From a virus: DNA of 28,806 bases. The translations under genes and the position numbers were made by a program. The stretch is from positions 1 to 28,806 of IMG/VR virus record IMGVR_UViG_3300022562_000514; one strand, 5' to 3'. Below, piece by piece: positions 1-7,985 of the stretch. Within the stretch, counting starts at the first letter, position 1, and the number at the start of each line of letters is the position of its first letter. The notes under the pieces were generated by a model, which did no database searches, had not been told where the DNA came from, and was given only the letters and a program-made list of their open reading frames with translations.

Positions 1-215
1 CCTTCCTCTTGCATAACCCAGACAGAAAAGTTTACCGGAGGCAAGAAAAACGCAAGGATATTGCCCATTTCGGTAATTATCTTGCGCATGCTGGCAATAT
101 TCTTTCTCGGACGTTGCGATTTACACCCTAGAGTTGCACATTTCTGACAAAAAAACGCGTACAGCCTACTTCCGGTTGTGCTGGCGCCGGGGCCAACGGG
201 CGAAGGTGACGAAAA
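1..215. other. Non-coding leader of the late operon with an inverted repeat
   Basis: No convincing gene is present; the open frames here are short and on the wrong strand or frame. An imperfect 10-bp inverted repeat lies at 56-65 (GGATATTGCC) and 93-102 (GGCAATATTC), separated by 27 bases. A weak promoter candidate is CTGACA at 144-149 with a poor -10 (TACTTC) 17 bases later. The stretch is richer in A/T than the genes that follow. By position, just before the terminase genes, it is where a late promoter and a cos/pac site would be expected. I cannot identify either one with certainty. Confidence 0.5.
56..102. repeat. Imperfect inverted repeat upstream of the terminase genes
   Basis: Arms GGATATTGCC (56-65) and GGCAATATTC (93-102) pair over 9 of 10 positions around a 27-base loop. 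It could be an operator, a terminase-binding site or a hairpin ending an upstream transcript. There is no T-run after the right arm to argue for a classical terminator. Confidence 0.45.
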
Positions 216-629
216 ATGGGCGAGCGCGGACGTAAATCCCGGGAGGACCTGGCGGTCGTTCCGCAGGTCATCGAGGTTATCCCGCGCGCCAAGCCACCGT
301 CCGATCTCACGGACGAGCAGGCAGACGAGTGGAACGCCGTCGTGGCGCGAATGCCAGCGGATTGGTTCGGTCGCGAAACGCATGGTCTCCTGACGCAGTA
401 TTGCCGTCATGTGGTGGCGAGTCGCAGGGTAGCGGATTTGATTGCCGCGGTCGAGAAGGAGAAAGAGCTGGATCTCGACCAGTACGACAAGCTTCTCAAG
501 ATGCAGGAGCGCGAAGGCCGGGCGATGTCCTCGCTGGCGACGCGGATGCGGCTGTCGCAGCAAACGCAATGGTCGGAGCAGAAGTCACGGAAGGTGACTT
601 CTCCGGTCAAGATGCCTTGGGAAAAGTAG
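216..629 (+). CDS. terS: Terminase small subunit, P27 family
   Basis: 137 residues. The small terminase subunit binds phage DNA and recruits the packaging motor. The protein resembles the P27 family: a basic N-terminus, a PPSDLTDEQADEW segment near residue 27, an alpha-helical body with a QYCRHV segment, and a charged tail ending in MPWEK. It lies 21 bases ahead of the large subunit, the usual partner. The start at 216 is supported by GAAGGTGA at 203-210. No HNH endonuclease gene precedes it, although many P27-type phages carry one; it may lie at the other end of the genome, outside the window. Confidence 0.85.
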   Translation: MGERGRKSREDLAVVPQVIEVIPRAKPPSDLTDEQADEWNAVVARMPADWFGRETHGLLTQYCRHVVASRRVADLIAAVEKEKELDLDQYDKLLKMQEREGRAMSSLATRMRLSQQTQWSEQKSRKVTSPVKMPWEK

Positions 630-650
630 ATCAGCGAGTGCGCGCGGCCG

Positions 651-2177
651 ATGGCAGACCGAGCAGAACGCAACATTGCGTGGATCGAAGAATATTGCCG
701 CGTGCCTGACGGCGAGCACGTGGGCGAACCGATCCACCTGACCGACTGGCAGAAGGACATCATCCGCGCGATCTATGGCAGCCCGACGCGGCGAGCGATC
801 ATCAGCTTCGGCCGCAAGAACGGGAAGACGGCGCTGTCCGCCATGCTGTGCCTGCTCCACCTGGCGGGCAGGGAAGCGCGGGTCAACTCGCAACTCTTCA
901 GCGCGGCGCAATCGCGCGAGCAGGCCGGCGTTCTCTACAACCTCGCCGCCAAGATGGTGCGGCTGAACCCGGTGTTGTCATCGGTCATCACGCCGAAGGA
1001 AAGCGCCAAGGAGCTGGTCTGCGCGGACCTCGGTACGCGGTATCGGGCGCTCTCGGCGGACGCGACAACGGCTTATGGCCTGTCCCCGGTCTTCGTGGTG
1101 CATGACGAGTTGGGGCAGGTCAGGGGCCCGCGCTCAGAGCTTTACGAGGCGCTCGAGACTGGCTCCGCAGCACACGCTGCGCCGCTGTCCATCGTCATCT
1201 CGACGCAGGCGCCGAACGACGACGACCTGTTGTCGGTGCTGATCGACGACGCGAAGGACAACCCGGAAGGAAAGGCGAAGCTATTCCTGTTCACGGCCAA
1301 TGACGACGCGGACCCGTTTTCGGAGGATGCCATTCGGCAGGCCAACCCGGCATATGGAATTTTCCAGAATGCGGAAGAGGTTCGCGAGTTGGCGGAAGGC
1401 GCTCGCCGGATGCCGAGCCGGGAGGCGGAATATCGCAACCTGATCCTGAACCAGCGGGTCGAGACCCAGGCGCCCTACGTAACACGGTCGGTCTGGGACG
1501 CGAACGGCGCCGATCCGGAGCCCTTCACGGGGCCTGTCTACGCGGGGCTCGACCTCTCGGCAACCGCGGACTTGACCGCTTTCGTGCTGGTCGGCAAGCG
1601 GGACGGCGCGGTGAGTGTCCGCCCGACCTTCTGGCTGCCCGCGGAAGGCCTGAGGGAGAAGGCGCGGGCCGATCGCGTGCCCTACGATGTCTGGGCGAAG
1701 GACGGGCACCTGAAGACGTGCCCCGGCGCGACGGTAGACTACAAGTTCGTAGCCGCGGCCATACGGGACGCGCTGCGGTCTCACGACATTCGCAAGATCG
1801 CGTTTGACCGCTGGAACATGAAGAACTTCCGGCCCTGGCTCATCGAGGCCGGGGTGACGGAAGACGAGATAGAGCGCGTTTTCGTCGAATTTGGGCAGGG
1901 CTTCGCGTCCATGTCGCCCGCCCTGCGGGATCTGGACGAAATCCTGCTGAACGGCAGGGCGCGGCACGGAAAGCACCCGGTTCTGAGCATGTGTGCTGCG
2001 AACGCGGTGGTCAAGCCAGACCCCGCCGGCAACCGCAAGCTCGTGAAGCTGGCAAATAACAGGCGGATCGACGGAATGATTGCACTTGCGATGGCGGTCG
2101 CCACGATGGCGGAGGCGGAGGAGCACAACCCGCTTACCCCGTGGGATCTCGACCCCGAATACAGGCTGACGGCGTGA
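651..2177 (+). CDS. terL: Terminase large subunit
   Basis: 508 residues, the usual length for HK97-like (Terminase_1) ATPase-nucleases that pump DNA into proheads. The Walker A motif is GRKNGKT at residues 54-60. The Walker B is FVVHDE with D152-E153. The RNase-H-like nuclease domain starts at about residue 296 with YAGLDLSATAD, giving D301 as the first metal ligand. The stop codon overlaps the portal start (TGATG), so the two are translationally coupled. There is no strong ribosome site before 651, so translation may depend on the upstream small-subunit gene. The long open frames on the opposite strand are shadows of its codon bias. Confidence 0.96.
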   Translation: MADRAERNIAWIEEYCRVPDGEHVGEPIHLTDWQKDIIRAIYGSPTRRAIISFGRKNGKTALSAMLCLLHLAGREARVNSQLFSAAQSREQAGVLYNLAAKMVRLNPVLSSVITPKESAKELVCADLGTRYRALSADATTAYGLSPVFVVHDELGQVRGPRSELYEALETGSAAHAAPLSIVISTQAPNDDDLLSVLIDDAKDNPEGKAKLFLFTANDDADPFSEDAIRQANPAYGIFQNAEEVRELAEGARRMPSREAEYRNLILNQRVETQAPYVTRSVWDANGADPEPFTGPVYAGLDLSATADLTAFVLVGKRDGAVSVRPTFWLPAEGLREKARADRVPYDVWAKDGHLKTCPGATVDYKFVAAAIRDALRSHDIRKIAFDRWNMKNFRPWLIEAGVTEDEIERVFVEFGQGFASMSPALRDLDEILLNGRARHGKHPVLSMCAANAVVKPDPAGNRKLVKLANNRRIDGMIALAMAVATMAEAEEHNPLTPWDLDPEYRLTA

Positions 2178-3415
2178 TGTTCGGTTTTCGGCGCGCGAAA
2201 CCGGAGGAGCGGGCGGCTTCCGTCACCCAGGCGTCGGAGAACGTCGAGTTTCTGCGCGCTGTCGGCCTGCTCGTCGGGGGGTCTGCGTCAGGTCAGGTGG
2301 TGACCATTGACAGTGCCCTGGGGGTTCCGGCGGTGTTCGCGGCGGTGAATTTCATTGCCGGGACGATTGCGGGGCTTCCGCTGCACCTCTACGAGCGGAA
2401 AGAGGCAGGCCGCGAGCGGGTTTCGAGCCCCGTCGCAACGCTTCTGCACGATGCCGTGAGCGACGAAGTAACGTCGTTTCAGTGGCGCTACACGCTGTTT
2501 TTCGGGGTTCTGACGGGCGGCCGCGGGCTTTCGCAGATCGTCCGTAACGGGCGCAACGAGTTGGGTGCGATTGTCCCGATGGCGCCGGACAAGACGACCG
2601 TGAAGATGATATCCGGCGCCCGGTTCTACGAATACAAGGATGGGGATCGTGCGATCCGGCTGGAGGCGGCCGAGGTCATCGACATCCCATTCATGCTCAA
2701 GTCGGACATGGTATCCCATTATGGGCCGATTGCGACGAACCGGCATGCAATCGGGCTCGCGCAGGCGGTGCAGGAATACGCCGGGCGGTTCTTTGCGAAC
2801 GGCGGCGTCCCCCCGTTTGCCCTGATCGGTAACTTCCAGTCCGGCGACGCGCTTCGGCGTGCTGGCGATGACCTTGCGGATGCGGTCAAGAAGGCGTCGA
2901 GCGAGGGCCGACCCGCGCTGACGCTGCCGGCGGGCCTCGAAATCAAGCCGATCGGCACAGACCCGGAGAAGAACCAACTCCTGGAGACGCAGCGGTTCTG
3001 CGTGGAGCAGATCGCGCGCATTTACAGCCTGCCGCCGACGTTCCTGCAGGATCTCACGCACGGAACGTTTTCGAACACGGAGCAACAGGACCTGCACTTC
3101 GTCAAACACACGCTCAAGCGGTGGGTTGAGCAGTTCGAACAGGAACTGAATCTCAAACTCTTCGGTAAGGGCAACCGCCGGTATTTCGTCGAGTTGAACA
3201 TGGACGGGCTGCTTCGGGGCGACTTCAAGACCCGGATGGAAGGCTACGCCACCGGCATTCAGAACGCGATCCTGACGCCGAACGAGGTCCGGCAGAAGGA
3301 AAACCTGCAGGACGATCCGAAGGGCGGGGTGCTGCTCGTGCAAGGCGCGACGGTCCCGCTTGGGACGCAACCAGCGCAAACAGACCCAGGCAAGGGGGCA
3401 CCAAATGGCAGTTGA
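2177..3415 (+). CDS. Portal protein, HK97 gp3 family
   Basis: 412 residues from the ATG at 2177, chosen over an in-frame upstream ATG at 2141 because 2177 overlaps the terminase stop and gives the standard N-terminus MFGFRRAKPEE. The portal dodecamer sits at one head vertex and is the channel for DNA. Family hallmarks are the opening AVNFIAGTIAGLPLHLYER region, the central IGLAQAVQEYAGRFFANGG helix and the late ARIYSLPPTFLQDLTHGTFSN segment, followed by an ELNLKLF region. The C-terminus is disordered and rich in G, P and Q. It overlaps the protease gene by 11 bases. Confidence 0.95.
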   Translation: MFGFRRAKPEERAASVTQASENVEFLRAVGLLVGGSASGQVVTIDSALGVPAVFAAVNFIAGTIAGLPLHLYERKEAGRERVSSPVATLLHDAVSDEVTSFQWRYTLFFGVLTGGRGLSQIVRNGRNELGAIVPMAPDKTTVKMISGARFYEYKDGDRAIRLEAAEVIDIPFMLKSDMVSHYGPIATNRHAIGLAQAVQEYAGRFFANGGVPPFALIGNFQSGDALRRAGDDLADAVKKASSEGRPALTLPAGLEIKPIGTDPEKNQLLETQRFCVEQIARIYSLPPTFLQDLTHGTFSNTEQQDLHFVKHTLKRWVEQFEQELNLKLFGKGNRRYFVELNMDGLLRGDFKTRMEGYATGIQNAILTPNEVRQKENLQDDPKGGVLLVQGATVPLGTQPAQTDPGKGAPNGS

Positions 3416-4046
3416 ACAGCGCGACGGGGCGTCGGCCATCGAGATGCGCGCGGCAAGCGGCATTGAAATCCGTTCGGACGGCGACGGCGTGACCGTTGAG
3501 GGTTACGCGGCGGTTTTCAACCAGGAGGCAGACATCGGCGGCATGTTCCGCGAGCAGATCGCGCCCGGGGCATTCACGGATGCGCTGAAGCGGGACGACG
3601 TGGTGTTTCTCATCAACCACGAAGGCTTGCCGCTCGCCCGCACCCGCTCCGGCACGCTGGAGTTGAAGCAGGACGACAAGGGGTTGCGCATGCGCTCGCA
3701 ACTCGACCCGGCCGACCCGGATGTCATGTCCATCGTGGGCAAGATGAAGCGCGGCGACCTCGACAAGATGTCTTTCGCGTTCATCGCCGACAAGCAGGAG
3801 TGGGACGATACGGGCGACGTGCCGCTGCGGACGATCCAGAGCGCGCAACTCTACGATGTCTCGGTCGTGACGACCCCGGCATATGACGGGACCAGCATTG
3901 GGCTCCGCAGCCTAGAGGCGCACCGTCAGACCAAAGTGAAGGATGCGGAGGCGAAGGCAAACGCCGCCTCGGCGCACCTTCGGCGAATGCGGATGAAAGT
4001 CCGCCACCACCCTGCGTCAAAGCAGGAGGGCGCAGCGCTTCGGTAA
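3405..4046 (+). CDS. Prohead maturation serine protease, HK97 gp4 family
   Basis: 213 residues. It cleaves the scaffold-like delta domain of the capsid protein during head maturation and then degrades itself. The catalytic His is in FLINHEG (H72) and the Ser in DKMSFAF (S123); VEGYAAVF at 31-38 and LYDVSVVTTPAY near 149-160 are typical of the family. I place the start at 3405, where AAGGGGGC gives a good ribosome site, rather than at the in-frame ATG at 3360, which lies deep inside the portal gene. The last ~40 residues are basic and low-complexity. A GC-rich hairpin (4035-4050) spans the stop codon. Confidence 0.93.
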   Translation: MAVEQRDGASAIEMRAASGIEIRSDGDGVTVEGYAAVFNQEADIGGMFREQIAPGAFTDALKRDDVVFLINHEGLPLARTRSGTLELKQDDKGLRMRSQLDPADPDVMSIVGKMKRGDLDKMSFAFIADKQEWDDTGDVPLRTIQSAQLYDVSVVTTPAYDGTSIGLRSLEAHRQTKVKDAEAKANAASAHLRRMRMKVRHHPASKQEGAALR

Positions 4047-4109
4047 GCGCGCGCCAATAACACACCGAAACCCGGCCCGTCGTGAGACGCGCCTGTCCCT
4101 TTGAAGGAG
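4035..4109 (+). promoter_or_regulatory. Two-hairpin leader element, copy 1 (before major capsid gene)
   Basis: Hairpin 1 is GCGCTT-CGGT-AAGCGC (4035-4050, perfect 6-bp stem). Hairpin 2 (4074-4093) has stem GGC.CGTC / GACG.GCC with one C-C mismatch and a GTGA (GNRA-type) loop. The ribosome-site block TCCCTTTGAAGGAG (4096-4109) follows. The same order of parts recurs at 7520-7576 and 14981-15041 and nowhere else that I could see. It probably acts in the mRNA (stability or translation) and not as a terminator, since no T-run follows either hairpin. Confidence 0.7.
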
Positions 4110-4117
4110 TTGGCTCG

Positions 4118-5380
4118 ATGGCTGACATCAAATCCCTGCGCGAAAAGCAGGCGAACATCTGGACCGAAGCCCGGTCCAAACTGGACGAAATCACCGACGA
4201 CACGCCGGAAGACCGCGCGGCGGAAATCGAGCGCGAGTTCGACGCCATGATGGCCGACTACGACAAGCTCGGCGAGCGCATGGACCGCGAGACGAAGATG
4301 GAGGGCCTGAAAAGCGCGCTTGACGCGCTGGACGAGCGCGCCATCAGGTCGAGCGGCACCGCGAAGGGCGTGGATGCGGGTGACGAGATCACCTACCGCG
4401 ACGCCTTCCGTAACTACCTCGGCGCGCAGGGCAACCTCGGCGCGATGGACGCAAGGGCGCGGCGCGTGCTCGAAGGCGGATATGCCAAACTGCCTGAAGG
4501 CGAACTTCGTGCGCAGACGACAACCACGACGGCTGGCGGTTACACCGTCCCGACCGAAATGGCGTCTTTCATCGTCAAGTCGATGGCGGCGTGGGGCCCG
4601 ATGTATGACCCCGGCGTAACCTCGGAGATCATGACCTCCTACGGCGGGCAGATCACTATTCCGACCGTTGACGACACCTCGGTTGTGATGGTGCAGCACA
4701 CCCAGGGCACGACCCTGACCGATGACGGCGGTTCGGACGTGACCTTCGGCCAGAAGACGCTGGACGCCTACGCCTACAACACCGAATGGCTGCGCGTCTC
4801 GAAAGAGTTGGTCGATGACTCGGCGTTCAACATCGAGCAGTTCATTGGTGAATTGCTTGGCGAGCGGATTGCGCGCCGGGTGAACACCGAACTGACGACC
4901 GGCGACGGCACGGGCGACCCGAACGGGATTGTCACGGCCTCGACCTCGGGTGTCACCGCGGCGTCGTCGACGGAAGTGACGGCGGACGAACTGATCGACC
5001 TCCTGCACTCGGTCAACCCGGCTTACCGGGCATCTCCGAAATGCGCGTTCATGGCGAACGACACGACCATCAAGGAGCTGCGCAAGCTGAAGTACGGTGA
5101 CGGCACTTACATCATCCAGCGTGACTTCCAGAACGCGCTGGAGGAGCGCCTGCTTGGCTACCGCCTGATCATGAACCAGGCAATGCCGAACACCGCGACC
5201 GGGCTCAAGGCCATCCTCTTCGGGGACCTTGGCAAATACTACGTCCGCAAAGTCGGCTCGCCGCTGGTCGCCGCGATCCAGGACAAGGACTTCTGGCCCG
5301 GCTTCGGCATCGCCGGCTACGTCCGCCTCGACGGCGAACTGGCCGACACTGGCGCAACCCGCGTCATCACGATGCTCTGA
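4118..5380 (+). CDS. Major capsid protein, HK97 gp5 family
   Basis: 420 residues from the ATG at 4118, which has GAAGGAG at 4103-4109; an in-frame ATG at 4082 has no such site. Residues 1 to about 100 are charged and helical, as expected for the delta (scaffolding) domain removed by the protease. After about residue 130 comes the fold core: TTTTTAGGYTVPTEMASFIV, then a run of beta segments, RVSKELVDDSAFNIEQFIG, TGDGTGDPNGIV and the C-terminal GFGIAGYVRLDGELADTGA. Two intergenic RNA-type elements bracket the gene: the two-hairpin leader before it and a UUCG hairpin after it. This fits a transcript needed in large amounts. Confidence 0.96.
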   Translation: MADIKSLREKQANIWTEARSKLDEITDDTPEDRAAEIEREFDAMMADYDKLGERMDRETKMEGLKSALDALDERAIRSSGTAKGVDAGDEITYRDAFRNYLGAQGNLGAMDARARRVLEGGYAKLPEGELRAQTTTTTAGGYTVPTEMASFIVKSMAAWGPMYDPGVTSEIMTSYGGQITIPTVDDTSVVMVQHTQGTTLTDDGGSDVTFGQKTLDAYAYNTEWLRVSKELVDDSAFNIEQFIGELLGERIARRVNTELTTGDGTGDPNGIVTASTSGVTAASSTEVTADELIDLLHSVNPAYRASPKCAFMANDTTIKELRKLKYGDGTYIIQRDFQNALEERLLGYRLIMNQAMPNTATGLKAILFGDLGKYYVRKVGSPLVAAIQDKDFWPGFGIAGYVRLDGELADTGATRVITML

Positions 5381-5387
5381 CAATAGC

Positions 5388-5407
5388 GGGGCGGCTTCGG
5401 CCGCCCC
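5388..5407 (+). terminator. Perfect 8-bp hairpin with TTCG tetraloop after the capsid gene
   Basis: GGGGCGGC (5388-5395), loop TTCG, GCCGCCCC (5400-5407). The C(UUCG)G loop is among the most stable known in RNA. No T-run follows (the next bases are AAGCCAAGGAG, the ribosome site of the next gene). It is therefore more likely a partial terminator or an mRNA-end stabiliser that raises the dose of capsid mRNA than a full stop. Confidence 0.7.
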
Positions 5408-5425
5408 AAGCCAAGGAGATTCAAC

Positions 5426-5599
5426 ATGGCGAACGTAGACGTTTCTGTGAACCAGGGCGGCACCGCCCTGACTGTCGGCAGCATCGTGTTCACGGCATCC
5501 GGCACCAACATCGTTGTTACCGGCCTTCCGACTTCCGATCCCGCGGTTGCGGGGGCGCTCTGGAGCAACACCGGCGTCGTTACCGTGAGCGCCGGCTGA
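5426..5599 (+). CDS. Small head-region protein, 57 aa
   Basis: Starts ATG GCG AAC with AAGGAG at 5413-5418 and ends MANVDVS...VVTVSAG. It is a short, beta-rich, neutral protein with a GLPTSDP turn and an ALWSNTG segment close to the C-terminus. The GLPTSDP / LW-N-G / VSAG pattern recurs in small phage proteins encoded just after capsid genes, and as a terminal piece of some head-fibre proteins (from memory). A decoration or head-fibre role is therefore possible but unproven. Its stop overlaps the next start (TGATG). Confidence 0.75.
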   Translation: MANVDVSVNQGGTALTVGSIVFTASGTNIVVTGLPTSDPAVAGALWSNTGVVTVSAG

Positions 5600-5772
5600 T
5601 GAAAGTCACCCTTCTGACCTGGCGCACGGGCGGCGGGCAGCCGGGGGACGTGCTCGACCTCTCTGTGGAGGAAGCGCGCAAACTGATCGAGCGCGGGTCG
5701 GCAGAACCGGTCCGCGCCCGCAAGACCGAACGCGCCGTTAAGGCCGCTCGCGCCGAAAGGGCCGCCAAGTGA
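5599..5772 (+). CDS. Small conserved phage protein, 57 aa
   Basis: Begins MKVTLLTWRTGGGQPGDVLD and ends in a highly basic, alanine-rich helix (ARKTERAVKAARAERAAK). The N-terminal half has the pattern of a small beta fold (PGDVLDLS) followed by a helix (EEARKLIERGSAEPV), seen in other head-tail connector clusters. The start overlaps the previous stop, and the end overlaps the GTG start of the connector gene. The function is unknown; a head accessory protein is the simplest guess. Confidence 0.7.
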   Translation: MKVTLLTWRTGGGQPGDVLDLSVEEARKLIERGSAEPVRARKTERAVKAARAERAAK

Positions 5773-6350
5773 CCGTCACATACACCCGGACCGCTGCGCC
5801 CACTGTGGAGCCCGTGTCGCTTGAGTGGGCGCGGGACAACCTGCGCCTGACGGATGACATCGAAGACCTCCTGCTGGCACAGCGGATCATGACCGCGGGG
5901 GAAATGGTTGAGGAAATGATGGGCAAACAGCTCATCACCCAGACGTGGCAGCGGGTATCCCCGGGGGCGTCGGACCGCATCGAGATCGCCAAGACACCGG
6001 TGCAGTCGATTTCGTCCATTTCCTACCAGGACCAGGACGATGCAACGCAAACACTGACAGTCTCGGACTTCTACCTCTACGCGAGCGAGGACCGGGCTTA
6101 TCTGGAGCCGAAGTCAACAGCGCAATGGCCGGTCTTCTACGACCGCGAGGACAGCCTGACCATCACGTTCGTCGCTGGGTTCGGTGACGCCGAATCCGAT
6201 GTCCCGGAGACCGCGAAACAAGCCATTCTGCTTCTCTGCTCGCATTGGTTCGAAAACCGGCAGGTTATGACCGACGCCAGGATGATGCCAATGCCATTCG
6301 GGGTCGAAAGCCTCGTCGGGATGCGCCGCAAAGGGTGGGTCGGCGCGTGA
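5769..6350 (+). CDS. Head-tail connector protein (gp6-like / phiE125 gp8 family)
   Basis: 193 residues with a GTG start overlapping the previous stop. The pattern is the classic connector one: PVSLEWARDNLRLTDDIEDLL, two helices (AGEMVEEMMGKQL), TWQRVSPG, PVQSISSISYQD, then YLEPKSTAQWP, TITFVAGFGD and a C-terminal helix PETAKQAILLLCSHWFENR. These proteins form the ring directly below the portal. Gene order (after capsid, before the head-tail joining gene) supports the call. Confidence 0.88.
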   Translation: MTVTYTRTAAPTVEPVSLEWARDNLRLTDDIEDLLLAQRIMTAGEMVEEMMGKQLITQTWQRVSPGASDRIEIAKTPVQSISSISYQDQDDATQTLTVSDFYLYASEDRAYLEPKSTAQWPVFYDREDSLTITFVAGFGDAESDVPETAKQAILLLCSHWFENRQVMTDARMMPMPFGVESLVGMRRKGWVGA

Positions 6351-6676
6351 GACCCGGCGAGATGGACCAGCGCGTGACGTTCCAGGAGGTCACGCGGGTC
6401 GCCGACAGCATGGGCGGCGCGGCTGAAACATGGGCGAACCTGTCCATCAACCCGACCGTCTGGGCGAAGGTGCAGCCGCTGCGAGGCAACGAGGTTATGC
6501 GGGCCGACCGGGTGGAGGCGCTCGGGCTCTACATCGTGACCATCCGCAACCGTTCGGACATCTCGGAGAAGAACCGGATGGTCTGGGGCAGTGAGAACTA
6601 CAACATCCGGCGGATCGAGCGGCGCGGAACGCGAGCGCTCTACCTGCAATTCGAGGCGGAGCGTGGTGCGGCATGA
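6347..6676 (+). CDS. Head-tail joining (head closure) protein
   Basis: 109 residues from the GTG at 6347, which overlaps the connector stop. This gives the canonical N-terminus MRPGEMDQRVTFQEVT of the phage head-tail joining family (SPP1 gp16-like). An upstream in-frame ATG at 6245 would add 34 basic residues that belong to another frame of the connector gene. The rest is a small beta-barrel pattern: WAKVQPLRGNE, YIVTIRNRSDISEKNRMVW and NIRRIERRGTRALYLQFEAE. It closes the head channel and docks the tail. Confidence 0.87.
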   Translation: MRPGEMDQRVTFQEVTRVADSMGGAAETWANLSINPTVWAKVQPLRGNEVMRADRVEALGLYIVTIRNRSDISEKNRMVWGSENYNIRRIERRGTRALYLQFEAERGAA

Positions 6677-7107
6677 AGCCCGTTATCCAGGTCCGCAATA
6701 TCGAGGCGGTCAAGCTGTTTCTGCACACCGTATCGAACCGGGAAGCGCGGAACATCGCGCGGAACACGATCCACGCCGTCGCGGCGCAGGCGCGGGACGA
6801 GATCCGGGCCGTTGCGCCGGTTGGAACCAAGAACCGCAAAGTCTCAGCCACGAAGCCTTGGCGCAGCCGGCGCCTGCGCAAGAGCATCAAGGCGAAGCGT
6901 AACCGCCCGCGCGGTTCCTACTTCTCCAGCAAGATCGTCGGGTTGTTCTACTGGCGGTTTCTCGAGTTCGGGACGGTGAAGATGACGGCACGTCCCTTCG
7001 TGCGGCCGGTGCGTGAGCGGTTCCGGGAGGAAATGCCCGCGCTGTTCCAGAAAGCTTTTAACGAGAAGGTGGTGGCCCGCATCAACCGCGTGAGGGCGAA
7101 GCGATGA
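6673..7107 (+). CDS. HK97 gp10-like tail/neck protein
   Basis: 144 residues, very basic. The gp10 family signature is visible: a long N-terminal helix (REARNIARNTIHAVAAQARDE), the APVGTKNRKVS...RRLRKSIKAKRN substrate-like basic stretch, then FYWRFLEFGTVKMTARPFVRP, matching the family's 'E-x-G-T-x-x-x-x-A-x-P-F-x-R-P' block. These proteins sit at the head-tail junction or tail completion ring. It is joined by ATGA overlaps on both sides. Confidence 0.9.
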   Translation: MKPVIQVRNIEAVKLFLHTVSNREARNIARNTIHAVAAQARDEIRAVAPVGTKNRKVSATKPWRSRRLRKSIKAKRNRPRGSYFSSKIVGLFYWRFLEFGTVKMTARPFVRPVRERFREEMPALFQKAFNEKVVARINRVRAKR

Positions 7108-7511
7108 ACGGGGCGATGCAGACCGCCATCTACACCGCCCTGACGGCGGACGCGACGCTGGTGGCGCTGGTGGAGGGTATCTACGACGACCACCCGCAGG
7201 ATCTGGACGCACAGGCATCCTCCGCGTTTCCCTACGTCACGATCGGCGATGACATCATCACACCCTTCGCCTCCGATGACTGGTCCGGCGGAACCATCCT
7301 GACCCAGATCGACGTGTGGTCGCGCTACGCGGGCCGCAAGGAGGCTAAGGCCATCCTCGACCGCATCCGGGTGGTGCTGGACCGCGCGACCCTCAGCGTC
7401 ACGGGTTACGAGTTCGTGACCTGCGATTTTGCCGAGTCCTTCGTTGACTTGGACCCGGACGGGGAAACCCGCCACGGCGTTATCCAGTTTCGCACGCTTC
7501 TCGCCGTGTAG
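7104..7511 (+). CDS. Tail terminator / completion protein (DUF3168 family)
   Basis: 135 residues. The DUF3168 pattern is clear: a short N-terminal helix (MQTAIYTALTADATLVALV), IYDDHPQD, FPYVTIGDD, TQIDVWSRYAGRKEAKAILDRIRVVLD and a C-terminal beta hairpin (ETRHGVIQFRTLLAV). These proteins cap the tail tube end and join it to the neck. It starts in an ATGA overlap with the gp10-like gene. The next 72 bases hold the two-hairpin element. Confidence 0.87.
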   Translation: MNGAMQTAIYTALTADATLVALVEGIYDDHPQDLDAQASSAFPYVTIGDDIITPFASDDWSGGTILTQIDVWSRYAGRKEAKAILDRIRVVLDRATLSVTGYEFVTCDFAESFVDLDPDGETRHGVIQFRTLLAV

Positions 7512-7519
7512 CCCGCAAC

Positions 7520-7576
7520 GCGCCTTGGGCAAGCGCCAGAGCCCCGTCGTGAGACGCGGCAATCCCTTTGATGGAG
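7520..7576 (+). promoter_or_regulatory. Two-hairpin leader element, copy 2 (before major tail protein)
   Basis: Hairpin 1 is GCGCCTTGGGCAAGCGC (7520-7536), a GCG/CGC plus CTTG/CAAG stem with a bulged C. Hairpin 2 (7541-7560) has stem GCC.CGTC / GACG.GGC with the same C-C mismatch and GTGA loop as copy 1. TCCCTTTGATGGAG follows (7563-7576). Relative to copy 1, one outer pair is swapped from G-C to C-G with pairing kept, which argues that the folded RNA is what is conserved. Confidence 0.7.
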
Positions 7577-7583
7577 GCCCTCA

Positions 7584-7985
7584 ATGGCTAGTTCCGCTCG
7601 GAGCTTCACGATTGATTGGGCGTCGGTTGAAATCGCCGATGTTCAGTCGAAATCGTTCGAAGTCACAAACTCCCTTGTTGACGTAACGACCGACGATGAT
7701 GATGGGATCGCGACCTATCTCAGCACCATCGGCAAGCAGGAAATGACGGTTTCGATCTCCGGCGTTGCCGCGAGTGAGACGGTTCTGGCGGATGCCTATG
7801 TGATCGCGGATTCCTCGCAGACTGCGATTATCCACCTGCCGTCTACCCTGACGACCCCGGGCAACATTACCGGTACGTTCATCGTTGAGAGTTTCTCCTA
7901 CGATGCGCCGGCGTCCGATGGCACGGTCACGTTCTCGCTGAGCCTACGCCGCAGCGGCTCGGCCACCTACACGGCTAGCGTGTAA
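7584..7985 (+). CDS. Major tail (tube) protein
   Basis: 133 residues, acidic and beta-rich, with the layout of phage tube subunits: an N-terminal strand (ARSFTIDWASVEIADVQ), a long loop (VDVTTDDDDGIATYLSTIGKQ), then TVSISGVA and, at the end, NITGTFIVESFSYDAPASDGTVTFSLSLRRSG. The last block is the typical 'G-x-F-x-V-x-S-x-x-x-x-G-x-x-x-x-E/T-F-S' tail-tube ending. GGAGG at 7573-7577 supports the start. It sits between the tail terminator and the chaperone genes, as expected. Confidence 0.9.
   Translation: MASSARSFTIDWASVEIADVQSKSFEVTNSLVDVTTDDDDGIATYLSTIGKQEMTVSISGVAASETVLADAYVIADSSQTAIIHLPSTLTTPGNITGTFIVESFSYDAPASDGTVTFSLSLRRSGSATYTASV

Noticed and set aside
3360-3404. Upstream start of the prohead protease
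   Set aside because: It lies within the portal gene and lacks a ribosome site; ATG at 3405 has AAGGGGGC.
2288-3463. 391-codon minus-strand frame across the portal gene
   Set aside because: Shadow of the portal gene, with low-complexity R/L/V composition and no domain.
3926-5383. 485-codon open frame on the minus strand across the capsid gene
   Set aside because: Exact antisense of the well-supported capsid gene; the protein is Arg/Val/His-rich, as expected from GC-rich third positions, and has no ribosome site.
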